DNA from: Lachnospiraceae bacterium
GTDB lineage: Bacteria > Bacillota > Clostridia > Lachnospirales > Lachnospiraceae
Length of the DNA stretch: 54,950 bases
NCBI GenBank assembly: GCA_910574185.1
Contig: CAJSZQ010000027.1
Coordinates: 1 to 54,950 of the forward strand
Reading direction: 5' to 3'
A program made the translations under genes and the position numbers. Shown piece after piece: positions 50,951 through 54,950 of the stretch. How positions within the stretch are numbered: the stretch's first letter is position 1; every line of letters begins with the position of its first letter. Below the pieces are notes generated by a model. It was not told the origin of the DNA, searched no databases, and saw only the letters and a list, made by a program, of their open reading frames with translations.

Positions 50951-51952
50951 TTAAACTTTTTGATTCTGTTCAACTGCTTTTGCTTTCAGCGATGTAATCG
51001 AAGTACCTATTACAATTACCGCACCTACGACAAACGTCTGCCAATAAGTGGGCACGCCCAGCATAATTAAGTTGTTTTGAATCAATGCAATCAGAATAAC
51101 TCCGAGAATTGTACCGGATACGGAACCATGTCCGCCAGTAATACGCGTTCCGCCGACAACTACCGCCGCAATAATCATCATCTCGCTTCCCATTAAGTTT
51201 AACGGGTTCGCACTGTCGCAAAGAATACAGTAAATCATGCCTGCGATACCTGCCATAACTCCTGAGAAAATATAGACAATAAACTGCAGCCTAATTACAT
51301 TAAATCCTGCAATACGCGCCGCATTCTGATCTCCGCCAATGGCAAAGATTCCTCTTCCCAGCATGGTATAACGCAAAATCAGATGTACCGCAATACATAA
51401 GATAATGGGTACAAGTATAAATACTGTCAATGAATATGTAGCGCCGCTGGCATTGGTATAATTCAAAATAAATACCTTACTCAGCGCGCTGACCGATTCC
51501 GGAATCCTTGAAATTTCCCTTGTTCCGAAAAAGGTAAGGAGCGCGCCGCTTGTCATACTGCTCACACCCAAAGTTGCAATCAGCGGAGGAATCTTCAAAA
51601 TTGAAATCAAAATCGCGTTCACGATTCCCACAACCAGACCGATTACCGCTGCAAAGAGAAACGCCAAAAACACATTATCAATCTCTGCATCCGTCATAAC
51701 CTTTACCGGAATATAAAGCGCCGCGCATGCAACCGCTGGAAATGAAACATCAATTCCACCGGAAATAATAACCACCATCTCGCAAATCGCAAAGCACAGA
51801 GTGACCAGCAGAGCTCTGCTCAGAGTAATAACGGTAGAAAAATCAAAGAACGCGGAATTTTTCATACCGATTGCCAAAGAAAGAATGGCAATAATATAAA
51901 TGATAAACATCTGATTAGAAGTCAATACTTCTTTCCATTTTATTGATTTCAT
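50951..51952 (-). CDS. ABC sugar transporter permease (RbsC/LsrC type)
   Basis: The 333-residue permease has about nine spans, ISGGIDVSFPAVACAALYIP (about 63-82) and VVGGTRITGGHGSVSGTILG (about 265-284). It forms a heterodimer with the next gene's product. Its start overlaps the stop of the ATPase gene (TAATG). The two permeases are related but clearly different. Confidence 0.92.
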   Translation of the reverse strand: MKSIKWKEVLTSNQMFIIYIIAILSLAIGMKNSAFFDFSTVITLSRALLVTLCFAICEMVVIISGGIDVSFPAVACAALYIPVKVMTDAEIDNVFLAFLFAAVIGLVVGIVNAILISILKIPPLIATLGVSSMTSGALLTFFGTREISRIPESVSALSKVFILNYTNASGATYSLTVFILVPIILCIAVHLILRYTMLGRGIFAIGGDQNAARIAGFNVIRLQFIVYIFSGVMAGIAGMIYCILCDSANPLNLMGSEMMIIAAVVVGGTRITGGHGSVSGTILGVILIALIQNNLIMLGVPTYWQTFVVGAVIVIGTSITSLKAKAVEQNQKV

Positions 51953-53457
51953 TATTGCTCGCCTCCCTCTTCACTGAACATGCCGTACAATTCATTCTCA
52001 TTTACAAGTTCATCCGCCTGATCCAGATGAGCTACCGCCTGTCCGTTTCTCATAACTATAATCTTATTGCAATTCTGTACCAGCTCTGACAAATCGTCAG
52101 AAATAACAATAACTCCCACGCCTTCTTTTGCAAGCTCATGAAGAATCTCAAAAATCTCGCTCTTTGAACCAATATCAACGCCCACCGTAGGTCCGTTCAG
52201 CACAATCAGCTGAGGGTCTGTATTCAACCACTTCGCAATAACTACTTTCTGAGCGTTACCGCCTGACAATGTACGAATCGGCACCAAATCATTAGCAGTT
52301 ACCACCGCAACCTTATCAATCCACATCTGGGTATCGTCTGCAATCTGTTTATGGTCAAGCTTACCTTTCTTGAAATACTTACCGATAGAAGCCGCGACCA
52401 TATTATCGCGAATGCTTCTCTCCAGGAAAAGACCCTGCGTCAGTCTGTCCTCCGGTACATATGCAATCCGGTTTGATACTGCATCTTCAATCCCTTTAAT
52501 CTTTACCTCATTGCCGTTTAATACAATCCTGCCTGTCTCAGCAGGAGCAATGCCGAATATCGCGTCGCCAATCTCGCTTCGTCCAGAACCCAAAAGACCG
52601 GTAACCCCCAATACATCTCCCTTATTTATCGTAAAGGAAACATTTTCAAAAGCACCTTTTCTGCTTAAATTTTCAACCTTCAATACCTCATCCTGACTTA
52701 CCTTTTCTGGATGATAGGTAGTTTCTACAATATCGTGACCGGTAAGATCCCTGATAAATCTTGCCCTGTCATATTCACTAATATCTCCGCTGGATACGTA
52801 CTCACCATTTCTGATAATCGTAAGCTTATCCGCAATCTCGTAAATCTCGTCCAGCTTATGATTTACAATCATAATTGCGATTCCTTTTTCCTTCAGTCTG
52901 CGGATAATTTGGAACAGATTCTCAACCTCTTTTTTGGTCAGGGCTGTTGTAGGCTCGTCAAGAATCAAAAATTTCGCATCATTAATTATAGCGCGGCAAA
53001 TCGCTACCATCTGCTTATTCGCTACAGTCAGTCTTTCTACCAGAACATCCGGGTCCATATTGGCTCCTACCTGCTTCATCGCCTCTATGGCCAATTCTCT
53101 GGCTCTCTTCCAATTCATGACCTTTGCGCCAGTCATAAGCGAATTATTCATGGCTATATTCTCAGCCACAGTAAGATTTGGAAAAACCGCAAAATCCTGA
53201 TAAATTACCTGGATACCGGCACGAATCGCATCAATTGGCTTCAGTTTGTCAACTTTATTTCCATCTAGAATGTACTCTCCTGAATCTGCGTCATGAGCTC
53301 CGGAAATAACTTTAATCAGCGTTGATTTTCCACAGCCGTTCTCACCTGCAAGACACAGAACTTCTCCTTTTCGTACTTCAAGATTCACACCCTTCAAGGC
53401 CTTAACGCCGCCAAATGATTTCTTAATATTCTCCAGTTTCAGAAATACTTCTGCCAT
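51952..53457 (-). CDS. ABC sugar transporter ATPase, two-domain (RbsA/LsrA type)
   Basis: The protein of about 501 residues has two ATPase halves. The first has Walker A GENGCGKST and Walker B FLILDEPTTAL. In the second, Walker A is degenerate (GLLGSGRSE), the signature is LSGGNAQKVVIAKWL and LIVLNGPTVGVDIGSK replaces the usual DEPT. An Asn-Gly in place of Asp-Glu makes the second site poorly active, as is common in this family. ATG at 53457 has GAGGG upstream. A longer frame covers the intergenic region and has no RBS. Confidence 0.93.
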   Translation of the reverse strand: MAEVFLKLENIKKSFGGVKALKGVNLEVRKGEVLCLAGENGCGKSTLIKVISGAHDADSGEYILDGNKVDKLKPIDAIRAGIQVIYQDFAVFPNLTVAENIAMNNSLMTGAKVMNWKRARELAIEAMKQVGANMDPDVLVERLTVANKQMVAICRAIINDAKFLILDEPTTALTKKEVENLFQIIRRLKEKGIAIMIVNHKLDEIYEIADKLTIIRNGEYVSSGDISEYDRARFIRDLTGHDIVETTYHPEKVSQDEVLKVENLSRKGAFENVSFTINKGDVLGVTGLLGSGRSEIGDAIFGIAPAETGRIVLNGNEVKIKGIEDAVSNRIAYVPEDRLTQGLFLERSIRDNMVAASIGKYFKKGKLDHKQIADDTQMWIDKVAVVTANDLVPIRTLSGGNAQKVVIAKWLNTDPQLIVLNGPTVGVDIGSKSEIFEILHELAKEGVGVIVISDDLSELVQNCNKIIVMRNGQAVAHLDQADELVNENELYGMFSEEGGEQ

Positions 53458-53557
53458 GTCGAATCCCTCATTTCTTTTTAATAAAGCCCCATAGAGAAGT
53501 GCCTTTAGACAAATCTCCATGAGGCTTAAGGCTCATTTTTAAATCTTTCTTAATTCC

Positions 53558-54622
53558 TTAGAAGTCGTAAGCCGGATCGTCTACATTGTCAGCGTCAACA
53601 TCAATCCAGGCGCTTCCTGTATATACATTGCCTTCCAGTGTCAGCGTCTCGTATCCAGGAACATCAATAGAAAGATTCTCGTCTGCTGTTCCGTTCAGGG
53701 TTGCTACTGCCAGCTCAATCATAGCCTGTCCAGCAAGCGCAGGATCCCAGAAACTCATAAGCTCAACAGTTCCGTCTTCAACATACTTGCCGCATACAGA
53801 TACCAAAGATGTACCGGCAATATGAACCTTTCCTTTCAGTCCAAGCTCTGCTACCGCACGTGCAGCGCCTGGAGTCTCGCTCATAGCCGCACACTGAATA
53901 GCAACGATATCCGGATTAGCTGTCAACGCCTCTTTAACCTTATTGTAAGCTGTATCTTCGTTATCATCAGAGATAATCTTGTCGCCGTACATCTTAAGCT
54001 CTGGACAGTTCTCGTCCGCATAAGCTTTTCCGCCGTCGGCTTCCTCAACGTGTGAGATAGATGTCAGAGCGCCAACCGTCTGGATGTATTCACCCTTGCC
54101 GTCTGTCAGTTCTGCAATCTTCTCCATCAAATGAGCGCCATATTCTGTTGTGTCAAAAGCCTCGATATCATAATCCATGTTCTGTACCGTAGAAGCCTCA
54201 TGACAGATAATCTTAATACCCTCGTCTTTTGCTTTCTTCAGAACCGGATCAAGAGCCTCTACGTCAAACGGAACTACACAGATTGCATCATATCCCTGAG
54301 AAATAAGGGTTTCTACATATGCTGCCTGTCCGTCGCCTTCCGGTGAACCACCGTAGAATACTTCCGTACCGTTGGCGTCGTTGTAATCATTCACACCGTC
54401 TTCCATACGCTCAAACCATGCAAGGTTTGTCATCTTCGGAACCACTGCGATCTTATAATCCTTCGCTGTCTTCTCTCCTGAAGCGCCGGCATCGTCGCCA
54501 GCATTGTCTTCTGTTGCCTGTGCATCGTCTGCAGGTTCAGAGGAGTCGCCGCTTCCGCATCCCATTAAAAGTGACGCTACCATGGCTGCACCCAGTACTG
54601 CACTCAAAATCCTTTTTTTCAT
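53558..54622 (-). CDS. Sugar-binding lipoprotein (RbsB/LsrB type)
   Basis: The 354-residue protein has a lipoprotein signal (lipobox ASLLMGC, lipidated Cys about residue 22) and an acidic Ala/Asp/Ser-rich linker. The two-domain binding fold shows KIAVVPKMTNLAWFERMEDG, SQGYDAICVVPFDVEALDPV and KVHIAGTSLVSVCGKYVEDG. It most resembles the AI-2/rhamnose-type branch of the family (LsrB/RhaS-like), but the ligand is unknown. As first gene of the operon it follows a palindromic operator-like site and is preceded by AGGAGG. Confidence 0.92.
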   Translation of the reverse strand: MKKRILSAVLGAAMVASLLMGCGSGDSSEPADDAQATEDNAGDDAGASGEKTAKDYKIAVVPKMTNLAWFERMEDGVNDYNDANGTEVFYGGSPEGDGQAAYVETLISQGYDAICVVPFDVEALDPVLKKAKDEGIKIICHEASTVQNMDYDIEAFDTTEYGAHLMEKIAELTDGKGEYIQTVGALTSISHVEEADGGKAYADENCPELKMYGDKIISDDNEDTAYNKVKEALTANPDIVAIQCAAMSETPGAARAVAELGLKGKVHIAGTSLVSVCGKYVEDGTVELMSFWDPALAGQAMIELAVATLNGTADENLSIDVPGYETLTLEGNVYTGSAWIDVDADNVDDPAYDF

Positions 54623-54686
54623 GTTACATCCTCCTTGTATACTTTATTGGAGTATTAGGGGACACTCCATATCCCTTCTTCTTAGG

Positions 54687-54706
54687 CTTCTATAAGATTA
54701 TAGAAG
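54687..54706. promoter_or_regulatory. Palindrome over the predicted -10 box of the sugar operon
   Basis: CTTCTATAA-GA-TTATAGAAG is a perfect 20-bp inverted repeat, 65 bases upstream of the binding-protein start. It contains a minus-strand TATAAT, so a repressor bound here would block transcription. A second, looser repeat, GCTCTAT/ATAGAGC (54718-54747), lies next to it. Confidence 0.5.
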
Positions 54707-54814
54707 TATATATCTACGCTCTATCCAGGATTTTGCGCGAATAGAGCATTGATATCCTCATACTAATCAGCAAATTATGTTAAATAATCGTTCTACACAC
54801 CGCTATGTAAGATT

Positions 54815-54837
54815 CGCAGAGTATTTTACTCTGCGAA
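54815..54837. other. Strong hairpin at the right edge, part 1
   Basis: A perfect 9-10-bp stem (CGCAGAGT/ACTCTGCG) with loop ATTTT lies upstream of the sugar operon promoter. A/T bases follow, so it could be a terminator for a gene beyond the window. No coding region was seen in 54623-54950. Confidence 0.4.
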
Positions 54838-54877
54838 AAGGAAAAGGGGCTGTCGGGAAATAGATAGTCCAATGCAT

Positions 54878-54912
54878 GGGAGGCGACGATACATGTGTAT
54901 CGTCGCCTCCAT
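54878..54912. other. Strong hairpin at the right edge, part 2
   Basis: GGAGGCGACGATACA and TGTATCGTCGCCTCC form a perfect 15-bp stem. It follows GGGGCTGTCGGGAAATAG (about 54846-54863), a pattern that resembles the ends of some insertion sequences. The window stops before any transposase frame can be seen. Confidence 0.35.
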
Positions 54913-54950
54913 TAAAATTAATGATAAAATAGAAAAAAGATGGCTAACGA

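Noticed and set aside
53558..54622. Autoinducer-2 uptake system
   Set aside because: The importer resembles Lsr proteins, but LsrF, LsrG and LsrR are absent and DhaK/DhaL are present, so AI-2 is only one possible ligand.

Overview
The window looks like chromosome of an anaerobic, spore-forming gut-type Clostridia, most likely a Lachnospiraceae member. This is inferred from the gene set (GerW/YtfJ sporulation protein, six-gene Rnf complex, YesM/YesN-type two-component system, SLH-domain cell-surface proteins, MurR/RpiR regulator), from the AGGAGG-type ribosome binding sites and from gene order. No rRNA, tRNA, CRISPR array or complete transposase gene was seen. Most genes lie on the minus strand.

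Layout, left to right. 0.3-10.7 kb (minus): a YtfJ/DUF2953 sporulation pair with two small proteins, a SEDS polymerase and class B PBP pair for wall synthesis, a U32 peptidase, ZapA, RuvB/RuvA and a Gx-type membrane protein. 10.8-12.4 kb: a NusG-domain-II protein divergent from the flavin transferase ApbE. 12.4-15.0 kb: a Gly/Asn/Tyr/Gln-rich membrane protein and an SLH surface protein. 15.4-24.4 kb: a decayed gene fragment, then an alpha-galactoside uptake and hydrolysis locus (response regulator and sensor kinase divergent from a binding protein, two permeases and a GH36 alpha-galactosidase). 24.4-30 kb: the rnfCDGEAB operon, with a structured leader and Rex-like sites upstream. 30.3-33.5 kb: S1 protein, IspH, Cmk and a YcxB-like protein. 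33.7-40 kb: flavoprotein, RpiR regulator, thioesterase, two aldo/keto reductases, a SEC-C protein and two small proteins. 40.4-45 kb: pnp and rpsO, separated by an opposite-strand SLH-amidase gene. 45.1-54.6 kb: a nine-gene sugar operon (LsrB/RbsB-type ABC importer, DhaK/DhaL-like kinase, AllA-like cupin, FGGY kinase, ribulose-phosphate-epimerase-like enzyme).

Connections. ApbE is expected to attach FMN covalently to RnfG and RnfD, so the 11-kb flavin locus probably serves the 24-30 kb Rnf complex. The Rnf complex couples ferredoxin oxidation to NAD reduction and ion export. The galactosidase locus lacks its own ABC ATPase and probably borrows a shared one. The sugar operon carries substitutions in both kinase subunits that argue for a ketose other than dihydroxyacetone.

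The least expected content is between genes. Three copies of one structured element (15.1, 33.5 and 38.2 kb) share an invariant 16-base apical motif and a conserved core. Their helices covary, and their arms are perfect but copy-specific, up to 67 bp. A second, two-copy family (0.15 and 8.3 kb) also shows compensatory changes, and three further unrelated inverted-repeat elements sit at 39.5, 47.9 and 48.1 kb. A riboswitch-like leader precedes rnfC. A 36-bp tandem repeat is translated in two frames where the SEDS and PBP genes overlap.
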